64,000 nt of DNA from an uncultured Microbulbifer sp. (GTDB lineage: Bacteria; Pseudomonadota; Gammaproteobacteria; Pseudomonadales; Cellvibrionaceae), in contig NZ_CANMKV010000018.1 in NCBI RefSeq assembly GCF_947498635.1, positions 1 through 64,000 on the forward strand, given 5' to 3'. Under the pieces are notes generated by a model that was given only the letters and a program-made list of their open reading frames with translations, made no database searches and was not told where the DNA came from. Positions 39,656-49,446 of this stretch are shown here, piece by piece (within the stretch, counting starts at the first letter, position 1; the number at the start of each line of letters is the position of its first letter). A program made the translations under genes and the position numbers.

Positions 39656-41374
39656 TCAGTGCCCCAGGGCACTGCCTTCGCGGCGGGGATCGGCGCCGCC
39701 ATAGAGTTTGTTGTCTTTCAGTGCGATGGCGTGAATGCCGCTGTTTAGATCCCTTTCAATGACCCGGTGACCGCGCGCCTCGAGTTTGTCGATCGTGTCC
39801 CGGCTGAAGAAGCCTGGCTCCAGTTCTACGCGCCGCCCGATGGCGCCAATATTACCTGCGGCGATGGCCTCGGCAATGGGGATATTCAAGCCCAGGTGAT
39901 AGAGGATGGTGCGGGCGGTGTAGTCGATGATACGTGAGCCTCCAGGAGAGCCGACCAATAGGCGCAGACTGCCGTCTTTGTTAAAAACCGCCGTCGGCGA
40001 CATAGACGAGCGCGGTCGTTTGCCGGACTGAATACGATTCGCCACCAACTGGCCGCTGGCGTTGCGGGGAGTGAAAGAAAAGTCGGTCAACTGGTTATTC
40101 AGCAGAAACCCCTTTACCAGCAAACGCGAGCCAAAGCCGGTTTCAATGCTGCTGGTCATGCTCACGCCATTGCCGTAGCGGTCCACAATCACCAGGTGGC
40201 TGGTATTGGGCATCTCCGGGGATTCCGCCATCAGGCGTTCGGCAGTATCGGTATTGGGGTTACCGGGTTTGGCTGTGCTGGCGCTGTCGGGATCAATCAG
40301 CATCGCGCGCTTACTCAGGTAAGCGGGAGAGACCAGGGCCTTACTGGGCACACTGACAAAATCGGCATCGGCGGAATAGGTGTTACGATCGGCAAAGGCC
40401 AATTCGGAGGCCTCGATAAACAAGTGGGTGAGCAGGTCATCTCCGACCTCCATTTTGGCGAAGGGAAACTGCTGCAGCATACCCAGTATTCCCCCCACCG
40501 TGGTGGCGCCGGAGGAGGGCGCATCCGCACCGCAAATTTGATAATCGAGGAAGTTTGAGCAGAGCGGCTGGCGCTGCTTGGCTCGGTAATTTGCCATGTC
40601 CTCCAGGCTGAGTAGGCCGGGATTGCCGGTATCATTCTGTACGGCGTTGACGATGGCCTCGGCGATATTGCCTTTGTAAAAGGTGTCGGCACCGCCCTTG
40701 GCAATTGCCCGCAATGTGCGGGCATATTCTGGGTTTTTCAGTCTGTGCCCCACCGGTACCGGGTTGCCATCGCTGTCAAAGAAGTAGCTGGCAATCGCCG
40801 GCCTCGCGGCCACTTTAGGCATTTTGCGCAACAACTGGTGCAGCCGCGGTGAAACTTCAAAACCATTCTCGGCTAGCGCTATAGCCGGCTGGAATAGGGT
40901 TTCCCACGACAGTTTGCCGTCGCGTTGGTGGGCCATTTCCAGCATGCGAATGACCCCGGGAACCCCCACGGAGTAGCCGCCGATGACCGCCTGTATAAAG
41001 GAGCGCGGTCTGCCTTCGTGCATAAAGTAGTTTTCATCCACTGCCGCTGGTGCGGTTTCCCGCCCATCGTAGTAACGCAGCTGCTTTTCGTTTGCGTCAT
41101 AGCTCAGCATAAATGCGCCGCCACCGATGCCCGATGACTGAGGTTCTACCAGCCCCAGTACCATCTGCGCGGTGATCGCTGCGTCAACGGCGCTGCCGCC
41201 CTGGGCGAGGATCTGCTTGGCGGAACGGCTTGCGTGGGGGTTGGCGGTGACCGCCATATACGAGTTGGCGCTGGCGGATTTTATCGCGCTACGGCCGGTA
41301 TTGACTTCCGGTTGTGGTTCATCGGCCATGGCCGGGGTCAGAATGATGGCGAAGGCGAGGAGAAGGTGACGCAC
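39656..41374 (-). CDS. ggt: Gamma-glutamyltransferase
   Basis: Periplasmic enzyme that cleaves glutathione and transfers the gamma-glutamyl group. It is an Ntn-hydrolase that self-cleaves before a threonine, here Thr391 in NTSHLVIVDRYGNG (usual TTHxS, here TSHL). The oxyanion-type GSPGGSRIIDYT is also present. I chose a GTG at 41374 because it starts a clean signal peptide (RHLLLAFAIILTPAMA) and has GGAG six bases upstream; the frame also opens at a TTG at 41428. The 572-residue length is normal. Together with gshA in this window it closes a glutathione synthesis and breakdown pair. Confidence 0.93.
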   Translation of the reverse strand: MRHLLLAFAIILTPAMADEPQPEVNTGRSAIKSASANSYMAVTANPHASRSAKQILAQGGSAVDAAITAQMVLGLVEPQSSGIGGGAFMLSYDANEKQLRYYDGRETAPAAVDENYFMHEGRPRSFIQAVIGGYSVGVPGVIRMLEMAHQRDGKLSWETLFQPAIALAENGFEVSPRLHQLLRKMPKVAARPAIASYFFDSDGNPVPVGHRLKNPEYARTLRAIAKGGADTFYKGNIAEAIVNAVQNDTGNPGLLSLEDMANYRAKQRQPLCSNFLDYQICGADAPSSGATTVGGILGMLQQFPFAKMEVGDDLLTHLFIEASELAFADRNTYSADADFVSVPSKALVSPAYLSKRAMLIDPDSASTAKPGNPNTDTAERLMAESPEMPNTSHLVIVDRYGNGVSMTSSIETGFGSRLLVKGFLLNNQLTDFSFTPRNASGQLVANRIQSGKRPRSSMSPTAVFNKDGSLRLLVGSPGGSRIIDYTARTILYHLGLNIPIAEAIAAGNIGAIGRRVELEPGFFSRDTIDKLEARGHRVIERDLNSGIHAIALKDNKLYGGADPRREGSALGH

Positions 41375-41436
41375 AAAACACTCCGCGGATTGTGGAAAAA
41401 TCCGCTCGAGTGTATCAGAAATAGCCAATTGCGGGC

Positions 41437-41973
<537 letters not shown>

Positions 41974-42008
41974 TCAAAACCGAATGTGTCCAGCGGCCCG
42001 AGGTCCGG

Positions 42009-42608
42009 TCAGTATTCCGCGGAGTGGGTGGGGCTGTTGCTGTACAGTCGCATACAGACTTGGCCCGCGCGTTTTTCTTTAATGGGTGACCAGCTGGGGG
42101 GGGTAGACAATAGGGTGTTGCGGGGAGTCTCGATATAAATTAGAGCCCCCTGTGAGAGCTGGCCCGCGAGGGCACTGAGGCTCTCCTGCCAAAGGTCGTC
42201 CGCAAAGGGCGGGTCTACAAAAACGATATCGTAGGGTTTCCCGGCGTCGCTGAGAAAATCCGTTGCCCGGCAGTTATGCACCTGGCCGTCCGTCGCTTCG
42301 AGTAGTTGCAGTTGTTGTTTTAGGGTACGCGCCGCCTGGGGGTTCAGCTCGATGAAATCCACCGAAGCGGCGCCGCGTGATAGAGCCTCCAGACCCAGGG
42401 CGCCGGAGCCGGCGAAGAGATCCAGACAGTGTGCGCCGGGCAGGTAAAACTGCAGCCAGTTAAATAGGGTTTCGCGCAGCCGGTCGCCGGTGGGCCTCAG
42501 GCCTTCCACCTGGGCGAACTGCAATTTGCGTCCGCGCCACTGCCCTCCAATGATGCGCAACTGGGATAGGGGTTGTGGGCTTTGCTTGCGGGATGAACTT
42601 CTGGCCAA
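42009..42608 (-). CDS. rsmD: 16S rRNA (guanine-966 N2)-methyltransferase RsmD
   Basis: Methylates G966 of 16S rRNA. N-terminal RIIGGQWRGRKL, SAM loop DLFAGSGALGLEALSRGA and catalytic FVDPPF are visible. It is 199 residues long. It is divergent from ftsY across about 73 bases, the usual rsmD/ftsY arrangement. Confidence 0.95.
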   Translation of the reverse strand: MARSSSRKQSPQPLSQLRIIGGQWRGRKLQFAQVEGLRPTGDRLRETLFNWLQFYLPGAHCLDLFAGSGALGLEALSRGAASVDFIELNPQAARTLKQQLQLLEATDGQVHNCRATDFLSDAGKPYDIVFVDPPFADDLWQESLSALAGQLSQGALIYIETPRNTLLSTPPSWSPIKEKRAGQVCMRLYSNSPTHSAEY

Positions 42609-42681
42609 GGTAACTCTCTACTGGGGGCTTAGCGATGCTAAGATTAGCGTCTTTCTCCCAGCGGTACACCCGGATAAACGA

Positions 42682-43998
42682 ATGATCTTTGATTTCCTGC
42701 GCAAAAAGAAAAAGCGTAAGCCCGAACAAAGCGAGCCCCAGCGGGAGCAGGCTGAAGCCATCGGCGCACCCGAGGAGGCACCGGCCGAGGAATGGCAGGA
42801 GCCATCGGTTGCTGAGGAAGAGCTCCCCGCCACTCCCTTGCCTATAGTAGAGCCCTTACAAGAGCCAGCCGCTGTGGAGGTGAAGCCCACCGCAGATGTG
42901 CAGGAATTACCTTCAAGTAGCACGGAACCTGCGCCCGCAGCCAGTGATATCGCTGTGCAACCCGCCGAGTCCACAGTCGTGGTTGGCCAGGAACTGGAGC
43001 CCGCACCCCGAGTAGCGGAGCCTGTACCCAAGCCCACTTCCGTTCAGGAAAAAACGACAGAGAAAAAGAAAGAAGGCTTCTTCGCCCGTATTCGCCGCGG
43101 TCTCAGCCGCACCAGCGATCAGTTTGTCGAGGGCATGGGTAACCTGTTCCTCGGTGCCAAAGAAATCGATGAAGACCTTCTGGAAGAACTGGAAACCCAG
43201 CTATTAATGGCGGATGTCGGTGTTGAGGCCACCAGCGAAATTGTCGAGCGCCTCACCGAGCGTGTGTCGCGCCGCGAGCTGGCTAATGGCGATGCGCTGT
43301 ACAAGGCGCTGCAGCAGGAATTGGCCGAGTTACTCAACAGCGTTGATGCGCCGCTGGTGGTGGACACCAGTAAGAAGCCCTATGTGATTCTAGTGGTAGG
43401 GGTCAACGGGGTCGGTAAGACGACGACCATCGGCAAGCTGGCGCATCGCTTCCTAGCTGAGGGTAAGTCGGTGATGCTCGCCGCGGGTGATACGTTCCGT
43501 GCGGCGGCGGTAGAACAGCTGCAAGTTTGGGGGCAGCGCCACAGTGTCCCGGTGGTGGCTCAGCACACCGGTGCCGATAGCGCCTCGGTGATTTACGATG
43601 CCGTGCAGTCGGCTCAGGCCCGCGGTGTGGATGTGGTGATTGCAGATACCGCCGGGCGGCTGCACACCAAATCCAATCTGATGGAGGAGCTGACCAAGGT
43701 GCGCCGCGTGATGGGCAAACTGGACCCCAGCGCACCCCACGAGGTACTGCTGGTGCTGGATGCTGGCACTGGGCAAAACGCGATCAATCAGGCCGCCCAA
43801 TTTCGCGAATCGGCCGGTGTCACCGGGTTGGTACTCACCAAGCTCGACGGTACCGCTAAGGGCGGGGTGATCTTCGCCCTGGCGCGGCGTTTTGGAATTC
43901 CGGTGCGTTTTATCGGCGTGGGCGAACAGGCAGAAGATCTACAGCCCTTCCGCGCGCGCGAATTTGTTTCGGCGCTGTTTGGTCGCGACACGGCCTGA
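42682..43998 (+). CDS. ftsY: Signal recognition particle receptor FtsY
   Basis: SRP receptor GTPase for co-translational membrane targeting. After a basic N-terminus (MIFDFLRKKKKRK) comes a long acidic, Pro/Glu-rich A domain (about 15-130) and then the NG domain with GVNGVGKTTTIGKLA, DTFRAAAVEQL, DTAGRLHTKSNLMEEL and TKLDGTAKGG. The start at 42682 matches the family's N-terminus; the frame is open further upstream across rsmD. It heads the ftsY-ftsE-ftsX-rpoH cluster. Confidence 0.97.
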   Translation: MIFDFLRKKKKRKPEQSEPQREQAEAIGAPEEAPAEEWQEPSVAEEELPATPLPIVEPLQEPAAVEVKPTADVQELPSSSTEPAPAASDIAVQPAESTVVVGQELEPAPRVAEPVPKPTSVQEKTTEKKKEGFFARIRRGLSRTSDQFVEGMGNLFLGAKEIDEDLLEELETQLLMADVGVEATSEIVERLTERVSRRELANGDALYKALQQELAELLNSVDAPLVVDTSKKPYVILVVGVNGVGKTTTIGKLAHRFLAEGKSVMLAAGDTFRAAAVEQLQVWGQRHSVPVVAQHTGADSASVIYDAVQSAQARGVDVVIADTAGRLHTKSNLMEELTKVRRVMGKLDPSAPHEVLLVLDAGTGQNAINQAAQFRESAGVTGLVLTKLDGTAKGGVIFALARRFGIPVRFIGVGEQAEDLQPFRAREFVSALFGRDTA

Positions 43999-44030
43999 TC
44001 GGCTTCACAGGGAATAACAAGAACTCCATC

Positions 44031-44717
44031 GTGATCACCTTCGACAATGTGAACAAGCGCTACGCATCGGGGCAGGATGCTCTGGTGCGTATTAGTTTGG
44101 AAATTCCACGCGGCGATATGGTGTTTCTCACCGGCCACTCCGGTGCCGGTAAGAGCACCTTGCTAAGATTGCTCACTGCTATCGAACGGCCAACCAAGGG
44201 CTCTATCCTGGTGGCCGGGCAGAACCTCAACCGCCTGCGCAATAGCCAGATTCCCTATTACCGACGCAATCTGGGTATTGTGTTTCAAAACCATCAGCTG
44301 CTGTTCGATCGCAGTGTTTTCGATAATATCGCCCTGCCCCTGGCTGTGGCTGGTTGCAGTAAGCGTGAGGTGGGTCGCCGTGTGCGTGCCGCGCTGGATA
44401 AAGTGGGACTGTTGCAGAAGGAAAAAGAAAACCCCATCACCCTGTCCGGTGGTGAGCAGCAGCGTGTGGGCATCGCCCGTGCGGTGGTCAATAAGCCGGC
44501 AATACTGGTGGCAGATGAGCCCACCGGCAACCTGGATCCGCAGTTGTCCCAGGAGATAATGCAGCTATTTCGCGACTTTAACGCGGTGGGGGTTACCGTA
44601 TTGGTAGCCAGTCATGACCTGGAACTGATTGCGCGTATGCGCCGGCGGGTATTGACCCTACAAGCTGGCCAGTTGATTTATGACGGAGTCCCAAGTCGTG
44701 AAGCACACCCAGTCTAG
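44031..44717 (+). CDS. ftsE: Cell division ATP-binding protein FtsE
   Basis: ABC-type ATPase that with FtsX activates periplasmic peptidoglycan hydrolases at the division site. Walker A GHSGAGKST, signature LSGGEQQRV and Walker B ILVADEPTGNLD are all present. The start is GTG at 44031, giving 228 residues. It overlaps ftsX by 38 bases, suggesting translational coupling. Confidence 0.97.
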   Translation: MITFDNVNKRYASGQDALVRISLEIPRGDMVFLTGHSGAGKSTLLRLLTAIERPTKGSILVAGQNLNRLRNSQIPYYRRNLGIVFQNHQLLFDRSVFDNIALPLAVAGCSKREVGRRVRAALDKVGLLQKEKENPITLSGGEQQRVGIARAVVNKPAILVADEPTGNLDPQLSQEIMQLFRDFNAVGVTVLVASHDLELIARMRRRVLTLQAGQLIYDGVPSREAHPV

Positions 44718-45714
44718 AGTTCGGCGCCCTGCCAGCAGTGGCCCCGAAAAGCGATCGCGCAGTAGTGGCGCGGTGGCTGCCCGCACCGGTATAGGGGATC
44801 GATGGCAGGCCTGGATCGACCATCATCGCCATGTGGCGCGCGAATCTTTACATCGTTTTTTGGCGACCCCCATGGCCAGTGCGATGACCGCATTGGTCAT
44901 CGCTATCGCTCTGGCCCTGCCGGCGGCCCTGCAACTTGGGCTCGCAAACTTTCAGCGCGCGGTGGCCGGCTGGGACGGGCAGCCTCAGATTTCTGTATTC
45001 CTGCACAAAGACGCGAGGGCGGCGGTAGTGGAGTCCTTCGCCACTAAGCTGCGCGGTGATCCCGCGATTGCAGAGGTGACCTACATCTCTTCGGAAGAAG
45101 CCCTGGCGGAGTTCGAACAGGCATCCGGGCTCGGCGATCTGCTAGTCGGGCTCGACGCCAACCCGCTGCCGGCGGTGTTGCTGCTGCGTCCGCGGGATAC
45201 CGGGAACAGCGAAAAGATGCAGGCCCTGGTGGAAAACCTGCGCGATCACGCCCTGAGTGACTCTGTAGTTCTCGATCTGGCCTGGGTGCAGCGCCTTACT
45301 CAGCTCACCGAATTGGGACAGCGGTTGTCCGCGGGGCTCGCGCTGTTGCTGGCACTGGGGGTGATCTTGGTGGTGGTTAACACCATACGTCTGCATATCG
45401 AGAGCCGCCGTGAGGAGATCCTGGTGGTAAAACTGGTGGGTGGTACCAATGCCTTCGTGCGCAGACCCTTCCTGTACAGTGGCCTCTGCTATGGGGCATT
45501 CGGCGGTCTGCTGGCCTGGTGCCTGCTACTGGGCGCGGTCCTGTTACTGTCCGGGCCTATTTCGAGCCTGTCCTCCAGCTATGGCAGTAGCTATACCCTC
45601 GCAGGCCCTGGAATCAGCTACTTCACCGGCCTTATCGGGGGAGCCGCCCTGCTCGGGCTGCTGGGGGCCTGGCTGGCGGCAAGCCGCCATCTGCGTGCGA
45701 TAGAACCAAGCTGA
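44680..45714 (+). CDS. ftsX: Cell division permease-like protein FtsX
   Basis: Inner-membrane partner of FtsE. A basic, Ser/Arg-rich cytoplasmic N-terminus of about 55 residues precedes the first membrane helix (ASAMTALVIAIALALPAAL). A periplasmic domain (QISVFLHKDA, VTYISSEEALAEF) and three C-terminal membrane helices follow. It is 344 residues long. The first 38 bases overlap the end of ftsE. Confidence 0.95.
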   Translation: MTESQVVKHTQSRVRRPASSGPEKRSRSSGAVAARTGIGDRWQAWIDHHRHVARESLHRFLATPMASAMTALVIAIALALPAALQLGLANFQRAVAGWDGQPQISVFLHKDARAAVVESFATKLRGDPAIAEVTYISSEEALAEFEQASGLGDLLVGLDANPLPAVLLLRPRDTGNSEKMQALVENLRDHALSDSVVLDLAWVQRLTQLTELGQRLSAGLALLLALGVILVVVNTIRLHIESRREEILVVKLVGGTNAFVRRPFLYSGLCYGAFGGLLAWCLLLGAVLLLSGPISSLSSSYGSSYTLAGPGISYFTGLIGGAALLGLLGAWLAASRHLRAIEPS

Positions 45715-45937
45715 GCTTCGGGTTAAGCCAAGAAGCGTAAAGCTGCGCTAAAATGGGGAACCTCGGGGGCATTAGGGCCCTCTAAAGTCTCCGAATACAA
45801 TGGAATACGGCACTTGGCGGCGGACTTTCTTATCCGCTGGTGCAAGTGCTACACTGAGTCCAGCCTGTCGCCGGATACAGTGTTCGATGACAGTGGCCAG
45901 TGGAAGCGGCCGACTAATAATGAGAGGAGAGACCTGA

Positions 45938-46792
45938 ATGGGAACCAGCCTACAGCCAGTGCATACGCTGTCTCCGGGCGCCAACCTGGGAGCTTACATC
46001 CAGACGGTCAGCAGCTTTGATGTGCTGTCCGCCGAGGAAGAAAAGCGCCTGGCAGAGGACCTCTATTATCGCGAAGATATCAACGCCGCACGACAACTCG
46101 TCATGTCCCACCTGCGCTTTGTCGTGCATATTGCCAAGTCCTATTCCGGCTATGGCCTCAACCAGTCTGACCTAGTGCAGGAAGGCAATGTTGGGCTGAT
46201 GAAGGCGGTAAAGCGCTTCAACCCGGAAAAAGGGGTGCGCCTAGTCTCCTTTGCGGTTCACTGGATCAAAGCGGAAATTCACGAATTTATTCTGCGCAAC
46301 TGGCGTATCGTGAAGATTGCCACCACCAAGGCGCAGCGCAAACTGTTCTTTAACCTGCGTGGACAAAAGAAGAAGTTGGCTTGGCTCAGTAACGCTGAAG
46401 CCAAGGCTGTGGCAAAAGATTTGAACGTGGATGTCGCCCAGGTCCAAGAAATGGAGGGTCGCCTCGCCGCCCATGATGCTGCATTCGATGCGGGAGTGGA
46501 TGACGATGACGACACCGCCTGGCAGGCGCCGGCGCACTACCTGGAGGACCGCAGTTTCGACCCGGCGGCACAGCTGGAGCGTGATAACTGGCAGGAAACC
46601 AACTTCAACAGCCTAGCGATGGCTATGGAACAGCTCGATGAGCGCAGCCGCGATATTATACAGGCGCGCTGGTTGACCGAGGAAAAGTCCACTCTGCATG
46701 AGCTGGCAGACAAGTATGGCGTTTCCGCCGAGCGTATTCGCCAGTTGGAAAAGAACGCCATGAAAAAAGTGCGCGCGGCCATGGAGGCCTGA
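45938..46792 (+). CDS. rpoH: RNA polymerase heat-shock sigma factor RpoH (sigma-32)
   Basis: Directs RNA polymerase to heat-shock promoters. Region 2 has [21 protein letters not shown] and [17 protein letters not shown]; the RpoH-box region [15 protein letters not shown] identifies sigma-32; region 4 has [25 protein letters not shown]. It is 284 residues long. It follows ftsX after about 220 bases, leaving room for its own regulated promoter and leader, though I could not assign one with confidence. Confidence 0.96.
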   Translation: MGTSLQPVHTLSPGANLGAYIQTVSSFDVLSAEEEKRLAEDLYYREDINAARQLVMSHLRFVVHIAKSYSGYGLNQSDLVQEGNVGLMKAVKRFNPEKGVRLVSFAVHWIKAEIHEFILRNWRIVKIATTKAQRKLFFNLRGQKKKLAWLSNAEAKAVAKDLNVDVAQVQEMEGRLAAHDAAFDAGVDDDDDTAWQAPAHYLEDRSFDPAAQLERDNWQETNFNSLAMAMEQLDERSRDIIQARWLTEEKSTLHELADKYGVSAERIRQLEKNAMKKVRAAMEA

Positions 46793-46813
46793 TTTCGCCC
46801 ACTGGCAGTTCGG

Positions 46814-46842
46814 AAAAAACCGCGCAGTAGCGCGGTTTTTTT
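46814..46842 (+). terminator. Intrinsic terminator after rpoH
   Basis: AAAAAACCGCGC, a short loop, GCGCGGTTTTTTT about 22 bases after the rpoH stop. Strong stem plus T-run. Confidence 0.92.
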
Positions 46843-46897
46843 ATTTCTGTAATGACCGGCCCGCTGCATGCCCTGGGCACTAGAAGAGAGACGATTC

Positions 46898-47275
46898 ATG
46901 GCCAAAGTTTATCTGTTGCTCGCCGCGCTGTTTGGCGCCAGCGGCGTTGCCCTCGGTGCTTTTGGCGCCCACGGGTTGCGCGGTAAAGTAACCGACTCGC
47001 TGCTGGAGGCCTATAAGACCGGAGTGCAATATCAGATGATTCACGCTCTGGCATTGCTGGGTGTGGCACTACTCATACAGAGCTGGGGTGACCGTTTGTC
47101 GCTGACCTTGAGTGGCGCTTTCTTCGTATTTGGCCTGGTATTCTTTTCTGGCAGCCTCTATGCGCTCGCTCTGGGTGGGCCGCGTTGGCTGGGGCCAATT
47201 ACACCAATAGGCGGGTTACTGATGATCGCCGGCTGGGTGGCGCTTTTTATCGCTGCCGCCAGCACCTCCAGATAG
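46898..47275 (+). CDS. DUF423 family small membrane protein
   Basis: A 125-residue protein with four hydrophobic helices and the family motif GVALGAFGAHGLRGKV near the N-terminus, plus FFSGSLYALAL and the C-terminal TPIGGLLMIAGW. Function is unknown. The ATG at 46898 follows an AGAGAG site; an upstream in-frame ATG at 46868 adds an unlikely charged leader. It precedes trmB by about 63 bases. Confidence 0.9.
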   Translation: MAKVYLLLAALFGASGVALGAFGAHGLRGKVTDSLLEAYKTGVQYQMIHALALLGVALLIQSWGDRLSLTLSGAFFVFGLVFFSGSLYALALGGPRWLGPITPIGGLLMIAGWVALFIAAASTSR

Positions 47276-47338
47276 CTGGGCAATGGCCCGCCTGAATTTG
47301 ATTGATAGAAAACCGTTTCGCATAAGAGGTCGCGAACA

Positions 47339-48130
47339 ATGCAAGACGAATCCGCGGAAGAGTTTCCCTACCGCACCGAATACAAAAAAAAATCTATCCG
47401 CAGCTACGTGATTCGTGCGGGGCGGATGACCGAGGGGCAGCGCCGCGCCTTTGATACCTATTGGGAGCAGTATGGGCTGTCGCTCTTCGACGGCCCCTTG
47501 AATCCACTCGAAGCCTTTGGCCGCGAGGCCCCACTCGCGCTGGAAATCGGTTTTGGGATGGGTGACTCCCTGCTCGCCATGGCACAGGCGGAGCCCGACA
47601 AGAACTTTATCGGCATTGAAGTTCACCCCCCCGGAGTCGGTAGCCTCATTAATAACGCCGGTAAAGCCGGGGTTGAGAACCTGAAGATCTATATGGCCGA
47701 TGCGGTAGATGTTCTGAATGACTGTATTGGCGACGCCACTCTGGACAGGTTCCAGCTGTATTTTCCCGACCCCTGGCATAAAAAAAAGCACAATAAGCGC
47801 CGTATCGTACAGGCGGAATTTGTGCGCCTAATCTGCAGCAAACTGAAAACAGGTGGTGCGATGCATATGGCAACGGACTGGCAGAACTACGCCGAGCATA
47901 TGCTGGAGGTATTGCAGGCGGAGCCGTTACTGGAGAATACATCTTCCTCTAACGATTATGTTGAACGCCCTGAGTGGCGCCCGGAAACCAAATTTGAGCG
48001 CCGCGGCCAGCGCCTAGGGCATGGCGTTTGGGATCTTGTCTACCGCCGTCGGCCGGGAGAGGCCAGCATACTGGAGCCTGTCGAGGTCACAGCCAAGGAT
48101 TCAGGCACCCCGGTATCCGAGGCCGAGTAG
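47339..48130 (+). CDS. trmB: tRNA (guanine-46 N7)-methyltransferase TrmB
   Basis: Methylates G46 in the variable loop of tRNAs. SAM motif LEIGFGMGDSL, the GIEVHPPGVG strand, and the family-defining LYFPDPWHKKKHNKRR are clear. The 263-residue length includes a slightly long C-terminal tail after LVYRRR. It is the last core gene before the accessory pair at 48.2-50.4 kb. Confidence 0.96.
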   Translation: MQDESAEEFPYRTEYKKKSIRSYVIRAGRMTEGQRRAFDTYWEQYGLSLFDGPLNPLEAFGREAPLALEIGFGMGDSLLAMAQAEPDKNFIGIEVHPPGVGSLINNAGKAGVENLKIYMADAVDVLNDCIGDATLDRFQLYFPDPWHKKKHNKRRIVQAEFVRLICSKLKTGGAMHMATDWQNYAEHMLEVLQAEPLLENTSSSNDYVERPEWRPETKFERRGQRLGHGVWDLVYRRRPGEASILEPVEVTAKDSGTPVSEAE

Positions 48131-48201
48131 TGCCCCAGTTACCGAGAGATAGTTATCCGACCAATTAATTGGTTTACGAATTAGTGCGATACAGGGGGGT
48201 G

Positions 48202-48225
48202 CAGCGGCCGGTCACCGGCCGGCTG
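48202..48225. repeat. GC-rich near-palindrome between trmB and the ART-like gene
   Basis: CAGCGGCCGG and CCGGCCGGCTG form an almost perfect inverted repeat between the two convergent stop codons. It may act as a terminator hairpin, but no T-run follows. Confidence 0.4.
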
Positions 48226-48244
48226 TGCCCAATGGGGGGTCGCT

Positions 48245-49249
48245 TTAAACGTATTGCTGCCAGTTCCTCTTAAAAGCTTCCCAGCGTTGTTTGTCGGCGC
48301 TGATGCGGATATTTCTGACTGAATTTTCGTTGTAGTACATCCAATCAGACAGCACGATATTGCTCTGACTGCCGGCATAGTAGCGCATGCGGAAACGGCG
48401 AATATATTGATTGGGGATTGCCATAAAGGCCACTTCACGGCCGGGAGTGACATTGGCGACCTCTACACATTCATGCCCGCTCTTATCGAACTCATAGATA
48501 AATCCGGCGATGGCCTTATCCAGTTTGTCGGTATGGTGCAAGTAGTAGTAGCGCACGGGACAATAGGTCTTATTATGCCAGGCAAAGCGTGCTACCACGT
48601 TGGCGTTGTTGGTACTGGATATAACCTGGCAGGAAGCGCCGCTACCGAGATGGGGGTCATGCCGATGGCTGTTGTCCATTTTTGGGAAAAAGCCCCCGGA
48701 TTGCCATAGCATCTGCGGCGGTCGAGTATCGCCACGATACAGGCGTCCCGGCGTCATATGCAGATTAAATCCCGAACGGCTAAAACGGTATCGATAGAGA
48801 TTGAACGGGACATCGTTGTGGTTTTGTATATTACCCAGTGCCAGGGGTTCTGATAGCGCGGCCTCACTGGCCTGGCGATACCAACAATAAGCGCCACCCA
48901 GCAGTGTGGTAACGGCTGTCTGACGCCGCTGTATTCCATTCGAGTGGAGCTGTTGCACGGGGTTGGAGGGGTTGAACCCGGTCAGCCAGGTGTACATTGA
49001 CTCAACTAGGCTCTGGGATACATTGGATATACGGGTGTAATCCAAGGTCTGGATCTGTGCGGCCTGATTTACCAGTTGATCGATGCGCGTTAGTCCATCT
49101 TTACTGCGGCTGTATTTCCAACTGCAGCTGGAGTCGCGCAGAAAATCGGTGGCATATTCCCGAATTGTTTTTGGTGGGCGGCATGAGGTTTGTATAAGCT
49201 CGGGTCTTACCAGGTTTCTTACGTAGTTATCGATGTTTGGCGCCAGCAT
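48245..49249 (-). CDS. ADP-ribosyltransferase-like protein of the cholera/pertussis toxin A type
   Basis: A 334-residue protein. Residues about 168-290 match the enterotoxin A/pertussis S1 fold: RLYRGDTRPP (169-178) corresponds to the catalytic-arginine strand LYRxDxRPP, QSGGFFPK (183-190) to QSGG-x-x-P of cholera/LT toxins, SCQV (206-209) to pertussis S1, GFIYEF (249-254), and REVAFMAIPNQYIRRF (271-286) to the catalytic-glutamate block. Arg172 and Glu272 are therefore kept, but the STS motif is replaced by VVAR and the residue two before Glu272 is Gly rather than Glu/Gln. The first 145 residues are unassigned, and no signal peptide is seen. Six cysteines are present. GGAGAG precedes the ATG. 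Activity is unproven. Confidence 0.72.
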   Translation of the reverse strand: MLAPNIDNYVRNLVRPELIQTSCRPPKTIREYATDFLRDSSCSWKYSRSKDGLTRIDQLVNQAAQIQTLDYTRISNVSQSLVESMYTWLTGFNPSNPVQQLHSNGIQRRQTAVTTLLGGAYCWYRQASEAALSEPLALGNIQNHNDVPFNLYRYRFSRSGFNLHMTPGRLYRGDTRPPQMLWQSGGFFPKMDNSHRHDPHLGSGASCQVISSTNNANVVARFAWHNKTYCPVRYYYLHHTDKLDKAIAGFIYEFDKSGHECVEVANVTPGREVAFMAIPNQYIRRFRMRYYAGSQSNIVLSDWMYYNENSVRNIRISADKQRWEAFKRNWQQYV

Positions 49250-49446
49250 CGGTGATCTCTCCGCTATTTATAGGTATCTTTTTTATTTCCCGTCTATGAT
49301 TTTCATATTGGGCGCGGCATTAAATAGGAGTTTTGTCGGAAAGTGCAGAACAAATAACACAAATATAATCAAATAAATTTGGTTTTTATGCAGTTCATAA
49401 AGTGAATAAAAATTGATAGTGGGGGATGATTTAAAAAGGAATTCCG

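Noticed and set aside
45715..45937. Possible heat-shock or sigma-E promoter before rpoH
   Set aside because: A TACACT near 45849 and several weak -35 candidates exist, but none had convincing spacing, so no promoter was assigned.
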